Part shown: positions 26,572 through 35,869 of the stretch, one piece after another | How positions within the stretch are numbered: the first letter of the stretch is position 1 | How the letters are laid out: every line of letters starts with the position of its first letter | Source: Nocardia sp. NRRL S-836 | Lineage (GTDB): Bacteria; Actinomycetota; Actinomycetes; Mycobacteriales; Pseudonocardiaceae | Reading direction: 5' to 3' | DNA length: 64,000 nucleotides | Assembly (NCBI RefSeq): GCF_001279525.1 | Contig: NZ_LGDY01000047.1 | Coordinates: forward strand, 1-64,000 | Made by a program: the position numbers and the translations under genes | Notes under the pieces: model-generated | Database searches by the model: none | What the model was told of the DNA's origin: nothing | The model's input: only the letters and a program-made list of their open reading frames with translations

Positions 26572-27914
26572 GGCAGCGACATCCTTATCTCGGTGGGTCC
26601 ACCGTGCGGGCTGTGGACGGCCAGGGTGCCGTCGAAGGCCGCCAGGCGGCGGGCGACACCACGCAGACCGGTACCGGCGTCGACGGCCGCGCCACCGCGC
26701 CCGTCATCGGACACCCGCATCGCCAGTTCTCCCGCGCCGCCAGAGCGCGGTGTGAACTCCACCTCGATCCGGACATGGCTGGCCCCGGCGTGCTTGATGG
26801 CGTTCGACAGGGCTTCGCTGACGGCGAAGTAGGCCGCGGACTCCACCGGTGCGGGCAGTCGACCGGGCAGGTGGATGACCACGGTGGTCTCGATGGGGTT
26901 GACCAGGGCCAGCGCTCTCAGCGCACCGTCCAGGCCGCGGTCCGCCAAGACCGGCGGATGGATGCCGCGCACCAGGTCGCGCAGCTCGGTCAAGGCATCG
27001 GCGGTCACCTTCTGGGCATCGGACAACATCCGCTGAACGGCCTGCTGATCATCGGGCAGCATCTGTTTGACCAGCCCCAGGCTCATTCCCAGCGACACGA
27101 GCCGGGCTTGCGCGCCGTCGTGCAGATCCCGTTCGATCCGGCGCAGCTCACCCGCCTGGGTGTCGGCGGTCTCGGCTCGCGAGGTCGCCAAGTGCGCGAC
27201 GCGAGCCCGCAGTCGCGCCTGTTCGGTGGGACCGAGCAGAAAGCGGATCACCTGGGCGTTGAGGTTGGCCAGAAACGTGGAAGTCTTGTACCAGAGCAAG
27301 AGGAACACCGTGCCCAGCGGGACCAGAGCGAACGACTTCTGGACGCTGTCCAGGCGGAAGCCCTCGCCCAGGGGAGTGCGGAACACCTGAGGCGGAGTCA
27401 GCTGATACAGGATCGGATAGGTCAGGGCCACGACACCGCAGAGGAAGACGACGAGCGACAGGCCGCAGGTGAACCAGACGGTGATCGAGTTGGCCACCAG
27501 CCAAGCCCAATCCCGCCAGCTCGCCGGGTCACGCAGGATCGCCCACAGCCGTGCCGGCCACCTGGCATGCGGAGCCGGTAGGTAAAAGCGGGTGACCGGT
27601 TCGCCGAGGCGGTCGGCGGCCCACCGGCGGTGCATATCGGCCAGCCAACGGACCAGGAGCGTCGCAAGCAGGGTCAAGGGGATTCCGGCCCCAAGCGCGA
27701 TGACCGAGATCGACGTGATCCAGACGGTGGCCAGTGTGGCTCCCGCAACCGAGCCCAGCACCAGCATCAGCGCCCAGCCCAACTGCCTCAGGCGCAGCGC
27801 CATACCGTCGCGCAGTGCGCGCTCCCGATGCGGAATAGCTTCACCACGCTCTGGGTGTGTCCCCGAGCGCGAGGCAGGGTCGGGGTGATGACTCGCGCTG
27901 GAGTCGATCATCAT
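26556..27914 (-). CDS. sensor histidine kinase (NarL-partner, HisKA_3 type)
   Basis: 452 residues. Several hydrophobic segments between ~40 and 230 (LGWALMLVLGSVAGATLATV, ITVWFTCGLSLVVFLCGVVA, ALVPLGTVFLLLW) form the membrane sensor part. The phospho-acceptor box is ERDLHDGAQARLVSLGMSLG, followed by the HATPase with an N-box ALSNAIKHAGASHV and G-box VSDDGRGGA. Pairs with the downstream overlapping LuxR-type regulator. The sensed signal cannot be read; the N-terminus has no extracellular PAS/Cache-like domain. Confidence 0.88.
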   Translation of the reverse strand: MMIDSSASHHPDPASRSGTHPERGEAIPHRERALRDGMALRLRQLGWALMLVLGSVAGATLATVWITSISVIALGAGIPLTLLATLLVRWLADMHRRWAADRLGEPVTRFYLPAPHARWPARLWAILRDPASWRDWAWLVANSITVWFTCGLSLVVFLCGVVALTYPILYQLTPPQVFRTPLGEGFRLDSVQKSFALVPLGTVFLLLWYKTSTFLANLNAQVIRFLLGPTEQARLRARVAHLATSRAETADTQAGELRRIERDLHDGAQARLVSLGMSLGLVKQMLPDDQQAVQRMLSDAQKVTADALTELRDLVRGIHPPVLADRGLDGALRALALVNPIETTVVIHLPGRLPAPVESAAYFAVSEALSNAIKHAGASHVRIEVEFTPRSGGAGELAMRVSDDGRGGAAVDAGTGLRGVARRLAAFDGTLAVHSPHGGPTEIRMSLPCESS

Positions 27915-28801
27915 TCTCCGTCATAGTCGATCGGTACTGGGGATGTCCCCTGTCGCGTGGTCTCGCCGTGGACAGGTGCTTGATCATGGCTGGTCGGCGG
28001 CGTCATGCACAGTGGAGTTTCCTCCACTATATTCGCGGGGGCCAGCTCCCGTGCTCTGAGTTCCCGGCCCCGTGACACTGGAATAGCAGCGAGACATCGT
28101 CAGGTAACGCTTCCGTTCCTTGCATTCCTGTGTCACAGCCGGATGAATCGACACGGGAACTTTCTCTTCTGAGGCCACCTGTAGACGTAAAGCACACCGT
28201 CCAAACGCAACCGTCGCAAGGCAGGTTGACGCTTCTCATGGCAGCCGGGAGCAGTCGGCCATTCCCGCAGCGGCCACACCGAAAGACACATCCGCATTAA
28301 CGCACGACTCCGGACGCATCGCCTCCGACTGACCCCCATGCAAGCCGTCGAGACCGTGCTCACTGGCCGGCCTTGAGGGATACAACGCGACACCCTGGCG
28401 ACGCCGACACAGGTCGGCGACAGCGCCGGTCCTCCCCTCCACGATCTCGTGTCCGGCCTCGCGACGAAGGCGGGCAGAAACCACGCCCCTGGTGAACGAC
28501 ACAGCGTGCGCGAAGCACGGCAGGCCCGTTCCCCACTCCACTGCCTCCTGGCTGACTCACGCCGGAACCCGCTCGTCGCCCAGGTCATTCCCCACGAGGC
28601 TGGCTCGCGCCTGACAAAACTCGGCGAACCGAACGCGTTCTCCGTCGCGCTGCGCGCCGATCTCAAGAGGTGGGTGCGACTGGCCGAGGTTCGTCCCCGC
28701 GAGCTTCTCGGGTGCGACTGACACCGGTGGGCGGCCTTTGACCGAACAGCCGTTGTCCCGAGCACGACTGCGACGCGGACATGGCATCCTCCGGCCATCA
28801 A
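27915..28801. other. ~0.9-kb stretch without a supported gene
   Basis: Open readings on both strands (the longest, 28133-28813 on the minus strand, is Arg/Ser-rich) lack domains and ribosome sites. A short plus-strand tail near 28600-28720 (LRADLKRWVRLAEVRPRELL) might be a gene remnant, unassigned. Confidence 0.45.
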
Positions 28802-28854
28802 GTGGGGTGGCACCCCATTTCGGTTGGGCTAGAATATGGGGTGGAACCCCGTTT
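28802..28854. promoter_or_regulatory. two TetR-type operators flanking a -10 box
   Basis: GTGGGGTGGCACCCCATTT (28802-28820) and ATGGGGTGGAACCCCGTTT (28836-28854) are two copies of the palindrome GGGGTGG-A-CCCC, 34 bp apart. TAGAAT at 28830-28835 between them is a good -10 element for the gene at 28876. This fits autoregulation by the TetR protein encoded immediately downstream. Confidence 0.8.
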
Positions 28855-28875
28855 GTCTAGCGAGAGGTCGTCCCG

Positions 28876-29433
28876 ATGGTGAGCAGTGGGCTCAGGCCGC
28901 AACGGGCGGACTGGCGGCGCAACCACGAGCGGCTCCTGGCGGCGGCCCGGCCCCTCGTCGCCCGGGACGGAGCCCAGGTCTCCTTCGAGGAGGTCGCCCG
29001 CGAGGCCGGCGTGGGTTCGGCCACCCTGCACCGGCACTTTTCGTCCCGGCGCGCGTTGCTCGACGAGGTCTTCCGCGAAGCGACCGAGCGCTTGCGCCGG
29101 CGAGGTAACGAGCTGCTCGGTGATGACCCCGGCACGGGACTCCTCACGTGGCTAGAAGAGCTGACCGTGGCCGCTGTCGAAACCCGTGGCCTGTCCTCTT
29201 CGTTGGAGGCCGACGCGGGCGACGAGCCGTCATCCGCTGCGGGCTGCCACGGTGTGGTGCGGAAGGCGACCGTGCGCCTGATGGATCGAGCGCTCGCGGT
29301 GGGTGCCGTGCGACCGGGAATCTCACCGGACGACCTGCTGGCCCTCGTGACGGCCATTTCTCTGAGCACTGAAAAGGATCCGGCAGCGGCACGCCGTCTG
29401 CTCCGCCTCGTCTTCGACGGCGTCCGGCCCTGA
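28876..29433 (+). CDS. TetR-family regulator
   Basis: 185 residues. HTH: RLLAAARPLVARDGAQVSFE, EVAREAGVGSATLHRHFSSR, RALLDEVF. This belongs to the subgroup with a short C-terminal domain ending DDLLALVTAISL, common for regulators of neighbouring redox genes. ATG 28876 follows GAGAGGTCGTCCC. Two palindromic operators overlap its promoter. Usually a target gene is divergent; here the upstream 0.9 kb has no intact gene, so the original target may have been lost. Confidence 0.85.
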   Translation: MVSSGLRPQRADWRRNHERLLAAARPLVARDGAQVSFEEVAREAGVGSATLHRHFSSRRALLDEVFREATERLRRRGNELLGDDPGTGLLTWLEELTVAAVETRGLSSSLEADAGDEPSSAAGCHGVVRKATVRLMDRALAVGAVRPGISPDDLLALVTAISLSTEKDPAAARRLLRLVFDGVRP

Positions 29434-29975
29434 ACTTCCCCCAGGGGAGCGAACCGAAGACCTGCCAGCTCCAGCAGCGACAAGGCACACGGCCTTCAGC
29501 TCACGCGGAGTCAGGGCGACTCACCGCATGACCAGCGAGTAGACACAGACCGCCGCAAACGTACCGACGGCCAGCACTGGTGGCCCGTCCGCGGTCAGCG
29601 CAGACACCGACGGTTCTCAACCACCATCCACACGAGGGGGAACCGCAGCACGCCGTCGAATTCCCAGCCTCTTCCGTGTGTGCGACTGCTTCCTCTTATG
29701 ACCTCCGTCCACCACGGCCACCCGGTCGTTGGCCGTCGCGGATGCATGAGCGCACCGCCGCTGATGGATCTCCAGCAACAACGATTCGCATAGCTCTTCG
29801 GACCATGCATCGGACGACGGCCAGTCCGCTCGCAGGTCGCTGTCCCCCGTGAGGACTACAGAGAAGTGTCCACACCAAGGGGATTCGTGGCACCACCGTC
29901 TTCCATAGGTTCATTGGCAACGGCGTCAGTGCATTGCGGTACGCCGAGAACTGGAGGGCAGGGGCGTTGAAGACG
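29434..29975. other. ~0.5-kb stretch without a supported gene
   Basis: No reading with a recognisable domain. A minus-strand piece at ~29595-29810 (GVLRFPLVWMVVENRRCLR) is vaguely transposase-like but too short to assign. Confidence 0.4.
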
Positions 29976-31577
29976 ATGCAACGGTCAGTGGGAGCCGGTA
30001 CCCCCTGGAGGGTCACCAAGGCAGCGATCGCGGTGGCGCTCACCGCCGCCGCAGTGACGGCCTGTGGCGCCGCGGCGGCAGAAGACGTGACAAGTCAGGA
30101 CGCGCCGCCGGTTGTCGCCGAGGCGGAGGCAGAAGCGGTGGCCATGCCGCGCATCACCTGGGGTGCCTGCCCGGCGTTGGCCCAAGGCGCCAGTCGCGAC
30201 CCCCGGCTCACCTGCGCGACGGTGAAGGTTCCGCTCGACTACCGGAACCCGCGCGGCGAGCAGATCGAGGTGGCCGTGTCGAAGCTGCCGGCGGCGAAGT
30301 CCCGCGACCGCCGCGGCGTGCTGCTGCTCAACCCCGGCGGCCCGGCGTTGGCCGGTCTGGACACTCCGGGTGTGGTGGCACCGACTCTGCCGTCGTTGGT
30401 GCTGGCGGCCTACGACCTGATCGGCTTCGACCCGCGTGGGGTCGGGCACAGCACCCCGCAGAGCTGCGGCCTCGACGACCCGTCGCTCGCCGGGCTGTTC
30501 CCCTACCCGGCCGCGGACGGCTCGATCACTGCCAACGTCAAACAGGCCCGCACCGCCGCCGAACGGTGCGCGACGAAGGCAGGTAAGAAGCTGCGGTACT
30601 TCACCACCGCCAACACCGCCCGCGACATGGACCGCATCCGCACGGCGCTCGGTGAGGAGAAGATCTCCTACTGGGGCCAGTCCTACGGCACCTACCTCGG
30701 CACCGTCTACTCGTCACTGTTCCCGCAGCGCGCCGACCGGGTGGTGCTGGAGGGCAACGTCGATCCCACGAAGGTCTGGGCCGGCGCGAAGGACAACTGG
30801 GGCAAGGCCATGTCGCAACGCTTCCCCGACGCGGCGAAGGTCGCCGCGGCGCAGCACGCCACGCTCGGACTCGGCCGCACCGTCGACGAGGTGACCCGGA
30901 CCTACCTCGCACTCGCCGACCGCCTCGACCGGACTCCCGCGCCCGTCCCCGGCACCGCGCAGGCCCTGACGGGTGCGATGCTGCGCACCGTCACCTACAG
31001 CCTGCTGCTGCACAACGAAACCCTCCCGGTGCTCGTCCAGTTCTGGAAGGCCGCCGCCGGGCTGGCCGACGGCACGCTCGCCGAGGCCGACGGCCAGGTG
31101 CTGCGACAGGTGTTCACCGCGCAACCGCCCACCTCCGGTGTGCCCGCCGACAATCAGGCCACCATGTTCCTGGCACTGACCTGCGGCGACGCGTCGTGGT
31201 CCAGCAACGTCGACGAATACGCCCGCCGCACCGCGCAGGACCGCGCCGCCTGGCCGCTCACCGCGGGGATGCCCGCCAACATCTGGGCGTGCGCGTTCTG
31301 GCCCAAGCCGGTCGAAGAGCCCGTCCGCGTGACTGGCAAGGGACCGCGCAACACGCTGATCCTGCAGAACCGCAGGGACAACGCCACACCGTGGGAGGAC
31401 GGCCTCGGACTCCACGAGGTCCTCGGCAAACGAGCGGCGTTCGTCGGCGCCGACCACGGCGGGCACTACGTCTACAACCAGGGCTCCACGTGCGTGGACG
31501 GAGCGACGGTGACGTTCCTGACCACCGGCCGCCTGCCGGACAAGAAGCTCTACTGCACCGACATCGCCCCGCGGTGA
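29976..31577 (+). CDS. secreted TAP-like alpha/beta-hydrolase (tripeptidyl aminopeptidase family)
   Basis: 533 residues. Signal peptide with a lipobox-like AAVTAC, then the fold typical of Streptomyces TAP/SlpD/SlpE proteins: ITWGACP near the mature start, TCATVKVPLDYRNPRG, LLLNPGGPALAG oxyanion region, FDPRGVGHSTP, nucleophile GQSYGTYLG, and in the C-terminal TAP domain the catalytic Asp (NRRDNATPWEDG) and His (GADHGGHYVY). Expected to remove N-terminal peptides outside the cell. ATG 29976 is preferred; the in-frame TTG at 29967, nine bases after GGAGGGCAGG, is an alternative. Likely monocistronic. Confidence 0.87.
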   Translation: MQRSVGAGTPWRVTKAAIAVALTAAAVTACGAAAAEDVTSQDAPPVVAEAEAEAVAMPRITWGACPALAQGASRDPRLTCATVKVPLDYRNPRGEQIEVAVSKLPAAKSRDRRGVLLLNPGGPALAGLDTPGVVAPTLPSLVLAAYDLIGFDPRGVGHSTPQSCGLDDPSLAGLFPYPAADGSITANVKQARTAAERCATKAGKKLRYFTTANTARDMDRIRTALGEEKISYWGQSYGTYLGTVYSSLFPQRADRVVLEGNVDPTKVWAGAKDNWGKAMSQRFPDAAKVAAAQHATLGLGRTVDEVTRTYLALADRLDRTPAPVPGTAQALTGAMLRTVTYSLLLHNETLPVLVQFWKAAAGLADGTLAEADGQVLRQVFTAQPPTSGVPADNQATMFLALTCGDASWSSNVDEYARRTAQDRAAWPLTAGMPANIWACAFWPKPVEEPVRVTGKGPRNTLILQNRRDNATPWEDGLGLHEVLGKRAAFVGADHGGHYVYNQGSTCVDGATVTFLTTGRLPDKKLYCTDIAPR

Positions 31578-32080
31578 TTGCGGTTGCGGCGACAAGTGTT
31601 GGTGGACGGGGAACTCCTCGTGGCTCGGCAGCGGGCGCGGACGTCGGCGTGACCCCTGATCCGACACACGCGGTCCCATGACGCTCGCGTGCGGTGGTGT
31701 GTCGTCGTTTCGGTCGCGCCATTGCGGCATGTCGCGGACGACCACCGCCTGTCGCGGGCCAAGGCGTTCAGCTTCGTGATGGCACAGGTGAGGCAAACCG
31801 GGGACAGGCGAAGGTCTCTTTACAGTCCGCCGCAGCCCTGTCTCCGGCTCGGTTCTGGTCCAGTTCGGTGCGCGCAGCGCAGTGGGCGCGGTGATGCGGC
31901 GGACCGGGAGGGCCGCCGAGCACTTGGGCCGTGTTGGGCTGGTTGCCTTGGTACGCAGGGATGAACCCGTTGTCCCTTTGAGAGCTGCACGGGTTGTTGT
32001 CACCAGCGGGATTCCACCGCTGGCCTGGATTCCTGATCTCTCTGCCACACGAGGAGATCGCCGCAGGGAGGACGAGGGAA
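31578..32080. other. ~0.5-kb intergenic stretch, no supported gene
   Basis: Between two plus-strand genes; readings here are antisense or short and without recognisable domains. Presumably carries the promoter of the CPBP-kinase-regulator operon; I could not identify convincing -35/-10 elements. Confidence 0.5.
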
Positions 32081-32929
32081 ATGGTTCGATCGAAGGAAAT
32101 CGGGCAGCTGCGCAGGTATCGCTTTCCTGTGCTGCTGGTCGTGTTCACCGTCGTGATGTTGGCGAACGCGGTCATCATGCAGCTGGTGTCGCCCGTCGTG
32201 CTGCTCGCCCTGCCGTTGGGGATCGGCTCCGTCATCGTCGTGTTGGCCGGCTATCGCAAGCTGTCGCAGGTCGTGGAGCAGCGGGCGGAAGTCCCCGAAC
32301 TCGCCAAGGTACGGGTGTGGTCCCAGCTGCGACGTGGGGCGTTGCTCGGCTCCGGGCTGTTCGTCCTGCTGATCCTGCTGATCGGGATGTTCGGCGGCTG
32401 GCAGGACATGTCGTGGGGTTCGATTTGGGGCTGTCTCGGCACTGCCGGGCTGACGGCGAGCGTCGCGGTCACCGAAGAGGTGCTGTTCCGCGGCGTGCTG
32501 TTCCGGATCATGGAGGAACGCACCGGGACGGTGGTCGCGCTGATCGTGTCATCGCTGATCTTCGGTCTGACGCACTCGATCAACGCCGAAGCGACGCTCT
32601 GGGGCGTGCTGTCGATCGCTCTGACGGGCGGGGTGCTGACGACCGCTGCCTACGTCGCGACCCGGTCGCTGTGGCTGCCGATCGGCCTGCACTTCGCCTG
32701 GAACTGCACCCACGCAGGCATCTTCGGCGTCACGTTGTCCGGCACGACCGAGGCGCCGCACGGGCTGCTGCAGACCACGCTGTCCGGCCCGACCGTGCTG
32801 ACCGGTGGCACCTTCGGACCCGAGGCGAGCCTGATCGCGCTGCTGGTCTGCGTTGTGCCCGCCGTTGTCCTGCTGCGCCGCGCCGCCCGCACCGGCCAGA
32901 TCCGGCGCCGTGCCGATGCCGGGGCCTGA
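32081..32929 (+). CDS. CPBP-family intramembrane metalloprotease
   Basis: 282 residues with about eight hydrophobic segments. All three CPBP/Abi motifs are present: EEVLFRGVLFR (catalytic Glu-Glu and Arg), FGLTHS (His), and HFAWNCTHAG (His and Asn). The family includes CAAX prenyl-protein endopeptidases and bacterial Abi/bacteriocin-immunity proteases acting inside the membrane. ATG 32081 follows GAGGGAA. It lies directly upstream of a two-component system whose kinase start may overlap its end, so it may modify or respond to the envelope signal sensed by that kinase. Confidence 0.87.
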   Translation: MVRSKEIGQLRRYRFPVLLVVFTVVMLANAVIMQLVSPVVLLALPLGIGSVIVVLAGYRKLSQVVEQRAEVPELAKVRVWSQLRRGALLGSGLFVLLILLIGMFGGWQDMSWGSIWGCLGTAGLTASVAVTEEVLFRGVLFRIMEERTGTVVALIVSSLIFGLTHSINAEATLWGVLSIALTGGVLTTAAYVATRSLWLPIGLHFAWNCTHAGIFGVTLSGTTEAPHGLLQTTLSGPTVLTGGTFGPEASLIALLVCVVPAVVLLRRAARTGQIRRRADAGA

Positions 32930-32945
32930 CCGGTACGCTCGCGCG

Positions 32946-34094
32946 GTGCTCCCAGGGTGGCAGAAGCTATCACCATCCATTAAGGATAGTGTGTTCGCGC
33001 TGGCTCTCACGGTCCTGGCGTTCGTACCGACCGTGTCAACCATCGGCCCTCAGCTCGGCGACCTGCCGAAACGCCCGGTCGACGCGCTCGCGCTCGTGCT
33101 GGTCGTCGCCCAAGCTGCGCCGCTGGCGATCAGGCGGCGCTGGCCGGGCGGCTGTCTGGCGATCACCGGTATCGCCTTCGCGCTGCATCAGTCGTTCGGC
33201 TACCCCAACACCATCGCCGGCATCGGGTTCTACCTGGCGCTCTTCGCGGTCGGGGCGCACCTGGTCCGGTACCGCCGGGTCGCAGCGGCGATAGCGACCG
33301 CGGGCTACACCGGGCTTGCGATCACGTTGCACCTGCTGGGTTCGCCCAGTCAGCTCCAAGTGTTCGGTGTCTTCTACCTGGGTCTGGTGGTGATGTGGAT
33401 GACCGGGACTGCAATGCGCCGGTGGCGGGCCGAGGAAGCGGAGAACCGTCGTCTGGGTGTCGAGGTGGCGACCGCCGGAGAGCGGGCTCGTATCGCCCGG
33501 GACCTGCACGATGTGGTGACCCACCACGTGACCGCGATGGTCGTCCAGGCGGACGCGGCGCAGTTCCTGCTCGACGGGGCGCCGGAACAGGTGGGAAAAG
33601 GGCTCAACGCCATCAGCGACACGGGCCGCCAGGCGTTGACGGAACTGCGTCACCTGCTCGGCGTGCTCGAGGCGACGGGTGACTCGGCGAGGGTCGACCG
33701 GTCGCCGACCCTGGGCCGGATCAGTGACCTCGTCGAGCAGGCCCGGTTGTCCGGGCAGCCGGTCGAGCTGCACCGGCGAGGTGACCAGCGTGTGCACGCC
33801 ATCGACATCGAGTTGGCGGCGTACCGGGTGGTGCAGGAAGCGCTGACCAACGCGATGAAGCACGCGGCGGGACACCTGACCCGGGTCGAGATCGACGATC
33901 ACGACGACCGGATCGAGATCGAGGTGACGACGGACGGGATCTCCGCAGGCGCGCCTGCGGTCGAGTCGGGTGGGCGCGGCCTGAGAGGACTGCGGGAGCG
34001 GGTGCGGATGCTCGATGGTGAACTGGTGGCTGCGGCCCGGCCAGAAGGCGGGTTCCGGGTGCACGCTCTCATCCCGTCACGGAGGCAGGCATGA
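32946..34094 (+). CDS. sensor histidine kinase (HisKA_3 type)
   Basis: 382 residues from the GTG at 32946; the in-frame ATG at 32916 would overlap the CPBP gene end and is an alternative. Four to five hydrophobic segments in the first ~150 residues (FALALTVLAFVPTVSTIG, LALVLVVAQAAPLAI, LGLVVMWMTGTAM), then the phospho-acceptor box ARIARDLHDVVTHHVTAMVV and an HATPase with N-box EALTNAMKHAAGHLTRVEI and RGLRGLRERV. Stop overlaps the regulator start as ATGA. This is the small-membrane-kinase type paired with NarL regulators in actinobacteria. Confidence 0.87.
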   Translation: MLPGWQKLSPSIKDSVFALALTVLAFVPTVSTIGPQLGDLPKRPVDALALVLVVAQAAPLAIRRRWPGGCLAITGIAFALHQSFGYPNTIAGIGFYLALFAVGAHLVRYRRVAAAIATAGYTGLAITLHLLGSPSQLQVFGVFYLGLVVMWMTGTAMRRWRAEEAENRRLGVEVATAGERARIARDLHDVVTHHVTAMVVQADAAQFLLDGAPEQVGKGLNAISDTGRQALTELRHLLGVLEATGDSARVDRSPTLGRISDLVEQARLSGQPVELHRRGDQRVHAIDIELAAYRVVQEALTNAMKHAAGHLTRVEIDDHDDRIEIEVTTDGISAGAPAVESGGRGLRGLRERVRMLDGELVAAARPEGGFRVHALIPSRRQA

Positions 34095-34765
34095 CTGTCC
34101 GGGTTCTGGTGTGCGAGGACCAGGAACTGGTGCGCGCCGGGTACACCACGATCTTCTCGGCGCAACCGGACATGGAGGTCGTTGGCGAGGCCGCGAACGG
34201 CAGGCAGGCGGTCGAGGAGACGCTGCGGTTGCGCCCGGACGTCGTGGTGATGGACATTCGCATGCCCATCCTCGACGGTATCGAGGCCACACACCTGCTG
34301 GCAGGGCCCGACGTGGACAACCCGGCAAAAGTTTTGGTGGTCACCACTTTCAACGTCGACGAATACGTCTACGAAGCGCTGAAGGCAGGTGCCAGCGGGT
34401 TCCTGCTCAAGGACGCGTCACCGGCGGAACTGATCAAGGGCATCCGCACTGTCGCCGCTGGGGAGTCGCTGGTGGCCCCGGCCGTCACCCGTGCCTTGAT
34501 CGGCCATTTCGCCGAGCGCCTGCGACCCACCGACACAACCCACCCGGCTCGAGACCACGTCCGGCAGACCCTCGCCCGCCGGGAACTCGAAGTGCTCGCA
34601 CAGATCGCCGCGGGCCTGTCGAATGCCGAGATCGCCGAAAAGCTGAGCATCACCACGGAAACCGTGAAGACATACGTCTCCCGGATTCTGACCAAACTCG
34701 ATCTGCGTGACCGCGTGCAGGCGGTGGTTCTCGCCCACCGGGTGGGACTGGTCGTCGCCGAGTGA
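34091..34765 (+). CDS. LuxR/NarL-type response regulator
   Basis: 224 residues. Receiver with Asp55 in VVVMDIRMPILDG, Lys in GFLLKDASP, then a LuxR HTH: LARRELEVLAQIAAGLSNAE, IAEKLSITTETVKTYVSRIL. The 4-bp ATGA overlap with the kinase gene indicates a co-translated pair. With the CPBP protease upstream it forms a three-gene operon; regulated genes could include that protease. Confidence 0.9.
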   Translation: MTVRVLVCEDQELVRAGYTTIFSAQPDMEVVGEAANGRQAVEETLRLRPDVVVMDIRMPILDGIEATHLLAGPDVDNPAKVLVVTTFNVDEYVYEALKAGASGFLLKDASPAELIKGIRTVAAGESLVAPAVTRALIGHFAERLRPTDTTHPARDHVRQTLARRELEVLAQIAAGLSNAEIAEKLSITTETVKTYVSRILTKLDLRDRVQAVVLAHRVGLVVAE

Positions 34766-34911
34766 AGCCTGCGCGCTCCGAGCCGGCCGTGAACGTCAGC
34801 TCGCCCAACCTGGGCCGCTTCCACCGCGTCTCGCTGGTGCAACTCCTCACCTGCGCTTCGCGGTGACAGGGCGGTCACTCATCTCAGGGAACGTCGCTCA
34901 GGGGCACTCGC

Positions 34912-35550
34912 TCAGCGCGGCACTGCTGCCACCACGACCCGGCCGTTGTCGTCACCCGAGATGAATGCAGCGAGTTCCCGGCCTTGCTCGGCGACGGCGA
35001 CGTGCTCGGCCTCGGTGAACAAGCGCAGTGGCGTGACGGCCACGGTTCCTTCCCCCGCCGTCCACGTGCCAGCGACCCGGCCGTCGACCAGGACGAAGCG
35101 CGCGCCGGTGACCCACAGGCCGCGGTGGGCGTCGTTGATGATCCGGCTGCGGTCGTGGTAGCCGAGCACTGCGTTGTCGAAGGCGGGCAGGAACCGGACA
35201 GGGGCGGGCGTGTCGGGGTCCGGCCGGAGGGCGTTGGGGAGGTCGAGCAGTTGTCTGCCTCGTTCGTCGCGGAAGGTCACCAGCCTCTCGCGGATCGCCG
35301 CGACCGCGTCGGGAAGTCCGGCGAGCCCGCACCAGGCACGCAGATCGGCTGCGGCGGCAGGTCCGAAAGCGGCCAGGTAACGCATGACCAGTGTTTCACC
35401 GACCGGATCGGCGCCGTCTGCGGCAGGCGGTTCGATCTCCCGGCCCAGCCACGAGGCGAGTGACGCGGTCCGTGAGCCCGCTTTTGTCCGCCAGAGTCCG
35501 CGCGGTGGCAACTGGACGGTGGGGACGAGGGCCACGACTGCCATCTCACC
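34912..35550 (-). pseudogene. winged-helix DNA-binding (HTH_42/AlkZ-like) protein, N-terminus missing
   Basis: The minus-strand reading matches the C-terminal ~210 residues of the winged-helix DUF1006/HTH_42 family: YLAAFGPAAAADLRAWCGL, FLPAFDNAVLGYHDRSRII, GLWVTGARFVLVDGRVAGTW. Such proteins are normally ~350-400 residues. The first third is absent: at about 35550 the sequence changes to a plus-strand PadR-like fragment. A start within the open frame (35586) would begin in foreign sequence. Related YcaQ/AlkZ enzymes are DNA glycosylases; this copy is broken. Confidence 0.7.
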
Positions 35551-35764
35551 CTTCGCGCGACACCTGCCTTCGGCGCGCCTGCTCACGCAACTCGACCTTT
35601 GGGAAGACGAAGTTCGGCGGACTCTCGCCTACTGCGCCGCACTGCTGGAAGAGGAAGCCGCAGACCTGCCCCGCGCGCTCACCGTCCGATTTGCCATCAG
35701 GCGTGCCGAATCCGACCTCGCATGGTTGCAGGAAGCTCGCGCCGAACTGACGGACCGCGTCTGA
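35550..35764 (+). pseudogene. PadR-type regulator, C-terminal fragment
   Basis: The plus-strand reading from ~35555 to a stop at 35764 (LLTQLDLWEDEVRRTLAYCA, ALLEEEAADLPRALTVRFAI, RRAESDLAWLQEARAEL) matches the helical C-terminal dimerisation domain of PadR regulators (LDxW...RAExDLAWL). The winged-helix N-terminal DNA-binding part is missing: upstream lies the truncated winged-helix gene in opposite orientation. Confidence 0.6.
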
Positions 35765-35869
35765 ATGCCCGCTCCGGTCGATGAAGGGCATGGAGCAGGC
35801 CCTCGACTACGACAGGTACGGCCGCGCGACGATGGTGAGGGCGAGTTTCCGTGAGAGGGGCGGTCGATC

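Noticed and set aside
28133..28813. 226-aa minus-strand open frame
   Set aside because: Arg/Ser-rich with no recognisable fold, no ribosome site, and it runs over the TetR operators.
30714..32048. 444-aa minus-strand open frame
   Set aside because: Antisense to the TAP-like peptidase gene; no domain and no ribosome site.
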